From: Diadema setosum
Lineage: Eukaryota; Echinodermata; Echinoidea; Diadematoida; Diadematidae
Length of the DNA: 64,000 nucleotides
Assembly (NCBI GenBank): GCA_033980235.1
Contig: CM067062.1
Location: forward strand, 7,896,400-7,960,399
Direction: 5' to 3'
The notes under the pieces were generated by a model. It was not told the DNA's origin and made no database searches. It saw nothing but the letters and a program-made list of their open reading frames with translations. Every line of letters starts with the position of its first letter. Position 1 is the first letter of the stretch. This document shows, in pieces, positions 36,188 to 47,607 of the stretch. Made by a program: the position numbers and the translations under genes.

Positions 36188-36474
36188 GTAAGAACACACA
36201 CCGAACACAATAGTTTTTCTTGCTATTTAATCTGGACTGTGCTGAGCACAGTCCCAATCTTTCACTTTCATCTTTCACAGCCTTGACATTGGGATCTGTG
36301 GACCGTCATTTTTTTTTTTTCACACAGCTAACAACTAACGTTCTTCTTCTTCTTCTTCTGTCAGTTCTGATTAAGTCTGCCTCCTTCAATAGACTGAAGA
36401 TTCTTGCAGACTGGTGCTATTTACATTACAATACAATTTATTTACAAATGTTTACAAGCACAATTTGACGAAAA

Positions 36475-37255
36475 TAACTAGCCACTGCGATCAACCGTTA
36501 GACGGTTTCGAAATGATCCCACAAATGGCGCTGAAACAATTTCTGACGACAGGGAATTCCAGTTCCTTACAGTTCTTGGGAAGAACGAATGGCGATGCGA
36601 TTCAGTTCTCGAATAGGGCCTAGTACCTGATAGGAGTGTGGTTGCGAGGCTCTGTTTGATAATATTATAGTCCTGTGCTGAAAGAGAAGTAAGATTATTA
36701 TTTATTGTATATTTTGAACATCATAATTAGCCTGTCATTTTCTCTACGCTGTTCCAGAGTGGTCCAATCAAGTTCTTGTAGCATTTTGGTGACACTCGAG
36801 GTGTTATGGTAGCGATTTAAAGTGAATCGTCCAGCTCTTCTCTGGACCATTTCCACTTGGTGGATTAGGTTCTTGGTAGATGTGTCCCAAACTGTGGAAG
36901 CATACTCAACAATTGGTCGAACCAAAGTTTTGTAAGCTTTGGCTTTAACATCAGAAGATTTTATGCGAAGATTGCGTTTTAGAAATGCAAGCACGTAATT
37001 TGCTTTATTGACAGTATTGTTGATGTGTTGGGTCCACTTCAACAAGTTCAAATCAGAAGTGATGGTTACACCCAAGTACTTCACGGATTCAACAGATTCA
37101 AGAGGGGCGTTATTTAGATGATACACGTGTTGCACCTTACTTCTTTTCCTGGATATTGTCAAAACCTTACACTTATCTGTGTTCAAATCCATCATCCATT
37201 TTTTAAAGTTCTTAGTCCTACATTGGCTTGGATTTTGGAGACCCCGTTCTACCAA
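36475..37255 (-). pseudogene. LINE fragment (RT C-terminal) in transposase intron 1
   Basis: Reads MDLNTDKCKVLTISRKRS, VKYLGVTITSDLNLLKWTQH, KAYKTLVRPIVEYASTVWDT, QRRAGRFTLNRYHNTSSVTK and LEQRRENDRLIMMFKIYN. These are the thumb and post-RT region of a Jockey/CR1-like LINE. After a frame change the - strand continues to SFFPRTVRNWNSLSSEIVSA ... GSFRNRLTVDRS and a stop. It is a 5'-truncated dead copy, unrelated in orientation to the transposase gene. Confidence 0.8.
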
Positions 37256-38082
37256 ATTTTGTCTGACGATGCGTAGGCCTAACTGTATGTCGACGACGTA
37301 TTAGTAACTTGTTAATTGTACCGTATTCTAACAAACCCCTTTTCCATCAACGATTGAATTAACACAGTTAACTAACAGTAAAACATTTTCAAGCCGACAT
37401 TGCCATTGGCAATCATGTGTTTCAGCAGTGAAGATAATTTCAGGGTCTTTGAGTTTCATATGCATGTGCACGTAGGGTTTCTTCTAGATTGACGAGGCCT
37501 GTAACAAGTCTATTTTTTGACAATGTGGTTGAGCCTTGTTGCAAAAGTAAAGCAGATACTACATACTATATAGTATAGACTCTAGTCTTAAATACTATAC
37601 TATAAATGCTAAAATTAGTACCGGTACTCATCCAGTAGCCTCATTCATACTCGTAGGCCATTGCTGTTTATGGCCAGGCGTCTTTGTTGAATGACAGAAA
37701 ATTGTTTATTTGCTATTTTGGATGAAAAACTCTTCATATCAAAATTTGGACACGGCTAGTCTAGTACCTTTTTAATGTCTAGGACTAACGTTATAATCCA
37801 TACAGTTATGTAACATGGACTTCTTGAAACTGCAGTGTCTACTTTGTTTAATGTTCAGTGCTGTAGACCTATCTAAATTCTACTGTGTGTTAAATGTGTT
37901 GAGTACTGCTACTGGCTCGTAGGCCTAGGCCGTAATGGGTAAAGTTGGTCTAACGTTTACGGGTAAACTCTGCCACTGGCGCCCTCATTACAAGTGGCCA
38001 AGTTTACACATAACTAACGTTACGTCATTAGTTCTCGTATGGTAGTCTAGTAAAGTGATGTTGCTTGATACAATGTATATTC
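37256..38082. other. Transposase intron 1, no feature recognised
   Basis: Intronic DNA with short chance frames. TACTATAC-type repeats lie around 37560-37610. Confidence 0.4.
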
Positions 38083-38502
38083 CAGGGCTGTCAACATTGG
38101 AAACTAGATGATAGTGAGACTCCCATAGGCCAATGCCATAATTTAGGAGTCAAAATGAGTGAGATTAGTAGAAATGCATGCAAATGAAATAAAGTTTTAG
38201 AGTGAGAAAGGACCAAAATGAGTGAGTCTCCCTCTCAATGAGTGAGAGTTGGTAGCCCTGATATTCTGTGTACTGAAGGGTAGCTATTATAGTCTAATGT
38301 TGTTGAATGATAGTAGAAGCTATTCAGGGCTGCCAACTCTCACTCATTGAGAGTGAGACTCAGTCATTTTGGTCCTTTCTCACTCTAAAACTTTATTTTA
38401 TTTGCATGCATTTCTATTGATCTCACTCATTTTGACTCCTAAATTATAGCATTGGCCTATGTGAGTCTCACTCTCCACTAGTTTCCAATGTTGGCAGCCC
38501 TG
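38083..38502. repeat. Foldback pair of ~178-bp hAT-like MITEs
   Basis: Unit A (38083-38260) begins CAGGGCTGTCAACATTGGAA and ends TGAGAGTTGGTAGCCCTG. Unit B (38325-38502) is its reverse complement (CAGGGCTGCCAACTCTCACT ... CAATGTTGGCAGCCCTG). Each unit has CAGGGCTG...CAGCCCTG-type ends, and together they form a large inverted repeat with a 64-base spacer. It lies in intron 1 just before transposase exon 2. Confidence 0.8.
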
Positions 38503-38648
38503 TATATATCCTACGATTACTATTTCAACATTATCTTAATAGTGAATGCAATATTCCCCATGAATCACTGACATTATGAAATTGATGCAACTGGTTTTAG
38601 ATATCTAAATCAAAGTATTTACTTTTATCCTTTACTTTTATTTTACAG

Positions 38649-40044
38649 GATGCTTATGACGTTCTCAAGGAATTTTTTGTCGAGGAATTCCCACATCATC
38701 ATCATGCTCACTACAGGACACCGCTGGCATCTGAGAGCAACATAGAAGAAGAGTTTGAAGGAGAGGAGGAGGAAGATGACACCAGTGAGTTTAATGTCTT
38801 CGATGAGGTCACAGCTTTTATTTCATCCCAGCAGGAAGTGGATGCAGGAATTGATCCAGAAACTGTAGATGAAGTTGACTTTTGCTCACAAGCTTCAACA
38901 CAGGATGAACTGAAGAATGAAATTAGAAGGAAGATGACCACTGGCTGTGGGTGTTCTGGGACCAATCACTACCAGAAACTGGATGCCTCCACTGTTTTTG
39001 ACCACATTCTGTCAATGCGGGAACTTACTAAAACAGAACATGATCTGTATATCATGGGAAAGCTGACAGTGAAAGAATCAATCTGTGCTACAATGGAAGT
39101 GAAAAGAAAGCGGTATGCTTATAACTTCAATGGACAAGAGATCTGTAAGAAGTGCTTCTTGTATGTTCATAACATTGGGGAGAAGCGACTTAAGAATCTA
39201 ATGAAGCATGTAGCAACAGAAGGTATTGCACCAAGGAGCCATGGAAACACTGGACGAAAACCAAAGCATGCCCTGACATTTGATGCAGCAACCCACATTG
39301 TGAACTTCATTGTAGAGTATGCCAGGGAAAAAGGCCTACCTCAGCCAGCAGCTCCCCGTGGACGTGACAACCATCCACCAATAATTTTGCCAGCTAACCT
39401 CACTCAGGAGGGACTTTTTAAACTATACAAGACTGCTTGTTCTGAAGCAAGTCACCATCATGTGCAATTCACGTGCTTCAAAGACACATGGAAAGCAGTC
39501 TGCCCCCACATACAGATTTCAAAACCAAGGAGTGATTTCTGCCATGAGTGTGAAATTCGCAGGAAAGCAGTGTCTTATGCTGGAGGAGAAGATGAAACAC
39601 TAGCTCTCACCGAATCGCTGACACAACACATCAACAGATCAAAAGAAGGCAGAGAATACTATAATAAATGTATTCAAGACGCCCAACTCGAGACAGAGCT
39701 TACATCAGATTCAGCACCCATATTCCCTCCTGAACCGAACTCAGTCCCACTCACAGCAGTTCATTATACATTTGACTACGCGCAAAACGTCACCATCCCA
39801 CACCACTGTCGACAGATGGGACCACTGTACTTCTTGATACCTCGCAAAATACAGATTTTCGGCGTTGCCATCGAAGGGGAGAGAAAGCAGCTCAACTTTC
39901 TCATCGATGAGCATGAGACCATTGGGCCAGACGGCAGTGGAAGCTATGGACCAGACTCGGTAATCTCCATGTTACACTCGGTGTTCAGCCAGCACAGCTG
40001 CAGTGGAGAACAGTCTGCAAAATTGCATGCTGACAACTGCCCAG
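38649..40044 (+). CDS. Transposase-like gene, exon 2
   Basis: 1396 bases from a TTTTACAG acceptor to GTTAAT, ending in phase 1. Acidic start (DAYDVLKEFFVEEFP, EEEFEGEEEEDD). Then a Cys/His segment (EICKKCFLYVHNIGEKRLKN) and a basic GRKPKHALTF followed by a helical stretch that could be a DNA-binding HTH. Next CHECEIRRKA (CxxC), and then the core: HYTFDYAQNVTIPHH, PRKIQIFGVAIEGERKQLNF, and SAKLHADNCPG at the end. FDYAQ and HADN look like the first and second acidic positions of an RNase H-fold integrase core. From memory this architecture is that of proteins labelled DUF7869 in marine invertebrates and fish. Function as a transposase is inferred from its place inside terminal inverted repeats. 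Confidence 0.8.
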
Positions 40045-40685
40045 GTTAATATAAAAGCAGTATTTTATGTTAAGTACATTGCAGAAATGATAGATTCATT
40101 CACAACAAAGCAATGCAGAAATAGAAAATTCAGAAGACTTTTTATGAAGATTTTATAAGGTCAACTGCAATCGGATCTTAGGCTTTAAATTCTCCAGTCT
40201 ATGTTTTTGAAATCACATGGTGGAATCATGCAGACAGGACTCAAATGCAATAATACTTACACTACACATGAACAGAGCTACATAATAGATCTGAAATAAA
40301 TACTATTTCACAACATGCGTTTTTAGTTTTGTGGGTGCCCACTGATTGTAATTATCAGTTAGAGATATTCCACAGCTTTCATTCGAATGATTGAGTTCTA
40401 GTAAAAGAAAGTTGTTTTGTTTTTGTTTATCCTCCATATATCTGGTTAGTGAGAACAATTATGTATCATTTCCCCAATGTTGATAACAGTGGTTACAAAA
40501 AGATAGATTGATAACTAGGCCCTACTGTCTGAATTGGGAGAACAGTACACTGTATACAATTCCACATGTTTTGTTGACATCATGACTATTATTTTGCTTT
40601 GGAGATCCTATGTGAAACATAATTTTAAACTAAATAATTATATACCCAGATTGATCATAGTAAACATTCTTCTTTACTATTTCAG

Positions 40686-40836
40686 GGCAGAATAAAAACT
40701 GGGCTGTGCTAGCATACTTGAGCCTGCGCACAACTCTGGGCCTCCACACAGAACTGGAGTACTGTCAAATGGAGAGAGGGCATACCAGGTGTCTGGTGGA
40801 TGGAGGATTTGGCAGGATCAAGCAACTGTATCGCAG
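40686..40836 (+). CDS. Transposase-like gene, exon 3
   Basis: Acceptor ACTATTTCAG, donor GTTTGT, phase 1 to phase 2. Continues HADNCPG|GQNKNWAVLAYLSLRTTLGL, ELEYCQMERGHTRCLVDGGF and GRIKQLYRR. The QNKN and GHT..(L)VD.GFG.IK blocks are the most conserved signature I associate with this family; the Asp after GHTRCLV or the Glu before it could be the third catalytic acid. Confidence 0.8.
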
Positions 40837-41296
40837 GTTTGTATTGTGTTTTTTGTCAACTGAATACATTTTTTGGTTTAATAATATTAGAATTTTAGAG
40901 TTAGTATGAACTTTATGACTGTACAAGTATTAGTAGACACTAAATATGATTTAGATTGTAGAAGTTCATTTGCATTTCTGATTGTATGATCGATTAATTT
41001 TATTTATTATGAGTACATCTTGTAACCAAATTACAAAACATAACTTTGTGTTCTTAGAGAAATAGAAATACATTTGGATATTATTTCAGTATGCTTTACA
41101 TTAAAATGTATCAACACCGGCTGCTGAGGTGTGGAATATATTGCTTGAGTTTACATTTCAAATCTAAATCTGTTTCATATATAACATGCTTAGTCTTTAT
41201 TTTCTTTTAAGGAAAGATTGATTGTACTGTATGCCCTTTAACCTTACAAGTGATAGTGTATCATTAACGTTCAAAATAATTATTCATAATTTTTAG

Positions 41297-41738
41297 GTCT
41301 GACTGTGACAGCCTGGAGGAATTAGCATCCTTGGTGGACAAATCATCTTGTGCAAACTCTGCCATCCTGTACGATGCTGGTCGAGGCTGGAGATGGCATG
41401 GATGGAAAGCGTACCTGTCCAAGTACTACAGAAAACTATCCGGAATCCGCAAGTTTTCCTACTTCCGTTTCCACCACGATCATCCAGGAATTGTTCATGT
41501 GAGGGAACGCCTCGGGGATGAAGAAAAAGCAGTCTGTTTACTCAAGAGGGGAGTGGCTCCACCAAAGAGCATGAACCCAACCAGGCTGATGCCTGCTGGT
41601 CTAACACTCAGCAGAGAGCATTATCTCTACAAGCACATCAGACCGTTCGTCAGGCCAGCTTGCAGAGATGTCACCTGCCCCGAGCCCCACAGACTGAGAC
41701 CTCGCGATGGAACTACCATGGACCATGGAACTACATAG
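41297..41738 (+). CDS. Transposase-like gene, exon 4
   Basis: Acceptor AATTTTTAG, stop at 41736-41738. It reads SDCDSLEELASLVDKSS, AILYDAGRGWRWHGWKAYLS, KFSYFRFHHDHPGIVHVRER, LKRGVAPPKSMNP, and a YLYKHIRPFVR/CRDVTCPEPH tail. The four coding pieces total 1998 bases plus stop, 666 codons with no internal stop. The gene is structurally intact, consistent with a young or still active element. A possible AATAAA is near 42329. Confidence 0.78.
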
Positions 41739-42475
41739 TGCCATTCTCAGCCATTCGACTACTTATCATGTTTGTTCTTTCTTTTTCAATTTTTAGCAGA
41801 TACAATGTATTGCTCTTTGACCTAGAGACTTGATCATGGGACAGACATATTTCCATGCACCCTAGAAATAATGATCGTCCCATCTGTTGTCAATGGTGTG
41901 GGATGACAATGTTTTGCGCAAAGTCAGATGTATAATGAACAACTATTTTAGTGGGACTATGTTCAGTTCTGGGGAAATTAACATCTAGGCGCTGAATCTA
42001 ATTACAGCTCTTTCTCAAGCTGTGCATCTTGCATGCATACATAACATTCTCTGCCTTCTTTTGATCTGTTGATGTGTTGTGTCAGTGACTCAGTGAGGGC
42101 TAGAATTTCCTCTTCTCCTTTAGCATATCCCACTTATTTCCTAGCTGTCAATCGTAAACTCATTTCAGACATCATGCTTTGGTTTCGAAACCTGAATGTC
42201 AGGCCAAACTGCTTTCGATGTGTCCTTGAGCATGTGAGTTGTACATGGTGATGACCTACTTCAGTTTAAACCTTTCTGTGTCAGTTGGTCAAATTTGTAC
42301 AAATCTCAAACACAAATCTGTAGATATGAAATAAATCAAAAAGGCACCCAAAGCTTTAAACAGTTCCCCCTTTGTGACGTTAGCTGGCACCTGATGGGTG
42401 GTAGTGACGTCAATGGAAGCTGCTTTATGGATTATGTAATTCCATGCATATTCAAGTATGAGGTTTACATTTTTT

Positions 42476-42935
42476 TTACATCTCATCAAATGTCAAGGCA
42501 TGCTTTGGTTTTCGTCCAGTGTTTCCATGGCTCCTTGGTGCAATACCTTCTGTTGCTACATGCTTCATTAGATTCTTAAGTCGCTTCTCCTCAATGTTAT
42601 GAACATACAAGAAGCACTTCTTACAGATCTCTTGTCCATTGAAGTTATAAGCATACCGCTTTCTTTTCACTTCCATTGTAGCACAGATTGATTCTTTCAC
42701 TGTCAGCTTTCCCATGATATACAGATCATGTTCTGTTTTAGTAAGTTCCCGCATTGACAGAATGTGGTCTGAAACAGTGAAGGCATGCAGTTTCTGAGTA
42801 GATTTTCAGTCGCTTCTTCCCAATGTTATGAACATACAATTGAAGCACTTCTTACAGATCTCTTGTCAAATGAAGATACGAGCATAACACTTCCTCTTCA
42901 CTTCCACTGTAGTACTGCTTTAATTATTACTAGTG
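42476..42935 (-). repeat. Inverted partial copies of transposase exon 2
   Basis: The - strand of 42476-42768 is nearly identical to + strand 39003-39290. The protein reads MRELTKTEHDLYIMGKLTVK ... NFNGQEICKKCFLYVHNIEE, with one change from NIGE to NIEE. A second, more diverged inverted copy of about 39110-39205 follows at 42800-42935. Both lie ~0.75 kb downstream of the transposase stop, inside the same element. A long transcript could fold back on exon 2. Confidence 0.88.
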
Positions 42936-45120
42936 TACTTCTACAGAACATGCTCAAATTTAGTGAACTCATGCACTGAAAGGCTTTGAATGATATCGGT
43001 GTAACATCCCGTTTCTGGTATTGTAATTATGTAGTAATCAGTTGTGAGAACAAGAGAGGTATATCATGTGCTCAGGTTATCAGCTGTACATCGATTCACC
43101 TTGAAGTAGTTGATATTGTCAATGCCTCTTCTTGTTTTGCTTTTCTGCTACTATGGATAATTTCAGAAACATGAAACAAAAAGGAAGGATATCTTCACGT
43201 GTAATCAACTTGAGCTGATATCAATATCATGAGAGTAGTGTCATCAGGTTATGCGAAACATGGAAACAAACAAAACTCTCTTTGAACAAGAATCACTGGA
43301 ACTTTTGCATGGAGAAAGTTTGTTTTGTGTCTATATTTTATGATTTTTTGAAAGGAATTTCAGGGTATTTTCTTTCTGTTTGTGTATGTGAAAAAAATGA
43401 CACACATAACAGTTTCATTTGACATTTCTTAATATTTCCAGGATCAGTGATATAATATACCTACCTCAGTATTTTGTTTAGCTGTGAAACAGACTATCAA
43501 TATAGCTGTATTCCATTATTTTATTTACGAAATTTCACATGTGCACCTATGTAATCCTGCATCTGTCTGTGTTGAGATTGTATCTTTCTTTCTTCAGTCC
43601 CATACAATACATATGTAGCCTGGCTATGTATTGTTTTGGATAGATTTGGGTTTCTTTTAAGGTAGTATTGAGAGAGATGAAAATGTTGAAAGTGCAATAG
43701 ATTCTTTTTCGAATAAATTCCACATGGCTTGTCATGTGCCTACACGAACTTCTTGACTTAATTGTTATAATAAAAATTGATATTGTGTATTGATATTGAT
43801 GAGGAATGCAAGTGTGAACATGTATGCTGCAGTTTTGTTTTCATAGTGCATGTATCATATGTAAATGTACGCATGTGTGTGTGTGTGTGTGTTTTTGTGT
43901 GTGTATGTTTGTGCATATGTGTGTTGAACATTCGCATTGTATGCGCAAGATATGTGAAACTGAAGTGTTCAATTTGACAGAATGACATTATACTCTTGTC
44001 ATGTACACTATGTAAAAGCCGGAAGGGTAGAAAAACAAGGTAACATCAGCAATTCCAAATTAAATAAGCACCTTTTGCTACATTTTAGATGTTTTCTTCT
44101 TCTTCTTCTTCTTCCCTTTTTTTTTTTGGGGGGGGGGGGGGGCAAAAATGTATTATTGGTATCAATAAGCCGTGAGCATGGATGTATACCTATACTCTTA
44201 TTATTTCAGCCTTACAAAACACAGCCACTCTTTACCAACATAGATGCATAAAATCTCTACATACACAAATTGGTATTTAACCACTTTCATATACAGGGGA
44301 ACCCACGGTTAAACATACCGTCCAGCACATACACTCTACAAACATTGTTTACGTCACCACTGACGTAAATTACAAAAAAAAAAAAATTATGAAAACCTTA
44401 GATTAATTCTTACTACTCGATACATACACATATTCGAGACACAGACAAACGTGCATAAGAAAACACAAACAAAACCACTGAATCACACATTCCAAAGCAA
44501 ACTCCAGAATGTAGTTTTTGTCATTACCACTGCCAAAGTATGTCCTCACACAAGCACACAGAAAAGTATGAAAAAAAGACAGATGGACAAATTGGCCCAA
44601 ACACACTCACAGACACACCACAAACATACAACACACCACCTCTATAAATCAGATACTCAAAGTACACGATACCGCTATCATATCCCGCGAAACTCAAATC
44701 TATCGCATGTTTCAAACTGAGAGTTCTATTCCTTATGCCCAAATTATGATAAACTGCTTGCATGCCATGGTTGTCATGGCAACGATTATTTCAGAGTTAC
44801 ATTTGGATAAAACATCTTGTTATCCCTAATAAGACATTAGGAAAAAAAACCACCGACTCTGGTGATTACCGGGATAAAAACCCTCGGTGATAGAGAAGGG
44901 CCAGTCAGGGACACGTTCTTGCCCGCCCTTCGGTGACACACGCGCGCGCGATGCGTACACGAATCACAAAGTGGCAGGATTGGCCAAAAACACGTATTTT
45001 TTAATGTAATATTTGGGGCACTTAGAAGTGGAATTTCAAAAAACGGTTTGCACATCTAAATTCGTCAGAATTCATTCTACAACTTGTCAGTGAGAACTCA
45101 TTTTCGGTATTTTAAGGCCT
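42936..45120. other. 3' part of the 9.2-kb transposon, no gene seen
   Basis: AT-rich non-coding DNA with a (GT)n run at 43873-43925, polyT/polyG tracts near 44115-44142, and a CGCGCGCG run near 44941. The start of the right terminal repeat is at about 45119. Candidate subterminal transposase-binding repeats were not identified. Confidence 0.4.
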
Positions 45121-45145
45121 AAGGGCCCTTTTCTCGCGTCGCGGC

Positions 45146-45147
<2 letters not shown>

Positions 45148-45193
<46 letters not shown>

Positions 45194-45210
45194 TTGGAAA
45201 ATGCTGAAAT
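45148..45210. repeat. (AT)n microsatellite flanking the 9.2-kb transposon
   Basis: An (AT)n run immediately right of the transposon. The matching run left of it is at 35888-35906. Both are presumably halves of the target site. Confidence 0.85.
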
Positions 45211-45499
45211 AAACCCTTTGTTGTGAGTAGACTTCAGTTTCTCAAATCATGCATTATACTGTATGATAGACTAAAATGTGAAATTATGTTTTATATAATA
45301 TGAAATAAATTCATGCCAAATACTGGTCAGTTCAGGAATCATAAGACTGCAACTGAAACATGTGCAATGCTTATCATAGGCCTATATTATACGTAATTTA
45401 TGTAAGCTCTAGTCTTCCATAGAGTGTGATGCATGGTTTGATGTGTAATTGCCATGGTTTTGAATGGCAACTAAATCATAAATATGAACTAGGACCTGC

Positions 45500-46185
45500 A
45501 TTGTAACTGGTATATGTGACACCCTGGAAGTATACACCCTGCAAGTACTATCTTTTTTTTTTTTTTTGGGGGGGGGGGGGAGGGGGGTAGACAAAGTATC
45601 TCAATGAGGAGTTGGCAAAAATTCTAATATAAAAGAGAACACAACATGTAAATGCTCTCAACGTGCATGCTATTGTTAAAGAAAAGAAATTAAGCTAACA
45701 TTTCATTTACCTGGTAATTTTATGTTTCACGTTGTGTGTATATGTCCCGGGTTAACGGCAATCATATACTATGATGCGCTCTTTGCAGTGTGTGACACCG
45801 TAGGTTGAGTTTTGTTTGTGTGGGGCTGGGGAACTGAAGATGAAGTACAGTGTATCTCCAGAAATAAGAAGTGGACAAAACTGCTGATATAAAGAGACCA
45901 CAAGACCAAGTTAATACTTTCAGCCTATATGCTATATAAAAAGAGAGCTATTATGTTTCAACTTGGTGTGTACTGGTCACGGTCATTGGCAGTGTTTGCA
46001 GTATGTGACACCATTTGTGTGGGGCTGGGAACTATTATACATAAAATATATCTCCAGAAATAAGAAGATGACCAAAAAAAAAAAAAAAAAACGCTGAAGA
46101 GATGAAGAGAACACAAGATCAAAGTAAATGCTCTTGGCCTGTTTATTTCCATTACAGAAAGTTAGCATTCTATTGTGAAGCTTGT
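45500..46185 (+). repeat. ~220-240-bp tandem repeat, about 2.5-3 units
   Basis: A phrase TGTGACACC...GTGTGGGGCTGG ... ATCTCCAGAAATAAGAAG ... AAGAGA.CACAAGATCAA occurs around 45790-45925 and 46000-46120. A weaker first unit lies at 45517-45660 (TGTGACACC, AGAGAACACAACATG). It is internal to the non-autonomous TA element. Confidence 0.6.
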
Positions 46186-46742
46186 TATTTGAGGTTCCAA
46201 GAAAGAAATACATGTATAGAGAACACCGTAATTACATGTTCATTAGTATTATAGATATGCAGATATTTGCCCCAAACTATGAGGTGACACGCACTACTGA
46301 GTATGAAAATTGATCAATATCATTTCCAAAACCATTAAGCTCCTTCCTTATGTTATGCAGTTTATTCTGATTTGGAATTTATTAGAGTGAAATAAAGGAA
46401 ATGTTGGCATGGATGCTGTAATCCTTGCCTATGTTATACATCAAAGGGTGGTTTTTATCAGCCAAAAACACAACAAGTTATTAGTTTGAGGTTTTCAAAG
46501 GAATCTTATATTAGGATTTAGACTTGTTATTTGTATCTAAAAGAGGATATCAAGCAGGAGAAAAAGAAGTAATCCAAGCGACATCCCACTTGTCGACATA
46601 AACTTTATTAAAGTTATGTTTAATGCACGGTTGATGAAAATGTTTACTTAAATGTGTTATACAACTGGCCTTTAGCGCTGTTGTGGTTGGTCTTAAACTG
46701 AAGTTTACTCACAACAAAAGTTTTCAGCATTTTCTGAAAAGC

Positions 46743-47035
46743 TCTATTTGAGTCTCATAAGGTGAATACATCATACAGAAAGAGTAGGCTGTGTGGCCAA
46801 TAAAACCTAATACAACTTCACACAAATTTCAAATTTCTTCAGTGTTCCTTAAAGGTGTATTGATAGTATCCATGTAAAACATTCAAAAGGTATGAACATC
46901 TTATAGGTTTGACATTTATTATGTGCAAGGTATTATGGCTGCATTAATGAGAAACCTATTAATTGTAACATGTTTAGTGTTATGGTATATACAGTTGTGC
47001 ATAGAGTCATGTGTAAACATATGTGTGTGTATGTG

Positions 47036-47075
<40 letters not shown>

Positions 47076-47605
47076 TGTGTGGGGGGTGGGTGTGTGTGTG
47101 GTAAATTTATGCATGCAAACTACCCTGGGTCCCAGGGTATAACGGGTAGTTTGCAGGCAATAACCCTTGTTGCGCGTAAAGGAGTCTGCGCCAAGACTAC
47201 TACATGCACTAACTGGCACTGTCTGTCAGCCTGTTGGGAGACGCTACAGTACAGGGCCTATGGGACAGTGTAGTCTTGGCGCAGACTCCTTGACCAAAAA
47301 CAAGGTTTTATGGCTGCAAACAAGCGGTCTGGCAACCCCTTTCCCGACCAGATATTTTGTCAGTTTTTATATTTTGATTATGTACACCCATAGGACATTC
47401 ATATAGGCCAAGTTTGGTCCATGGGCTCCATGGGGTAAATTACACCCGCCGGAGGGCCTTTTCGGGGGGTCCCTGGGGGCCGAACCCGCCCTCAGGGACC
47501 AGGCTGACGGGCATTTTTTTAATGAGGAGGGTGGCCCCAGCAGCTCTGAGGGGTCAAACCTTTTGGGCTTGATGGGGTAAATTGACCAGCAGCCAGCTCT
47601 CAGAC
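46743..47605 (-). repeat. Right inverted repeat of the TA element
   Basis: Reverse complement of 35063-35890 with scattered substitutions. The 52-bp-arm hairpin and the CCCTGGGTCCCAGGG palindrome are preserved (about 47118-47320). The microsatellite at 47025-47100 is (GT)n in this orientation. Open frames here are by-products of the repeats. Confidence 0.82.
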
Positions 47606-47607
47606 TA

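Larger units (their letters stand above)
35907..45147. mobile_element. DUF7869-type DNA transposon candidate, 9.2 kb
   Basis: Terminal inverted repeats of 29 bases with one mismatch: GGGCCGTGACGCGAGAAAAG at the left, GGGCCGCGACGCGAGAAAAG at the right (complement), both continuing GGCCCTTAG. The element interrupts an (AT)n microsatellite, which flanks both ends, so the exact target duplication (TA or AT) is masked. It lies inside the left part of the 35063-47605 element. It carries a four-exon uninterrupted transposase-like gene (36176-41738), an old LINE fragment, a foldback repeat, and an inverted partial copy of its transposase exon. I know of no named superfamily with this gene; that is from memory. 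Confidence 0.8.
35063..47605. mobile_element. TA-flanked long-inverted-repeat element inside polB
   Basis: The outer ends GTCTGAGAGCTGGCTGCTGG (35063) and its complement (ending 47605) start inverted repeats of ~0.83 kb (to about 35890 and from about 46743). The flanks are TA at 35061-35062 and 47606-47607. Removing the element and one TA leaves the polymerase frame continuous across the site. Excluding the nested transposon, it is ~3.3 kb with no recognisable gene, so it is non-autonomous. TA duplication suggests the Tc1/mariner-type superset, but no transposase is available to confirm this. Confidence 0.85.

Noticed and set aside
36220..36468. Short open frame at the start of the 9.2-kb element as a second gene
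   Set aside because: Lies within intron 1 of the transposase, overlaps a polyT run and a 21-bp palindrome, and has no domain.
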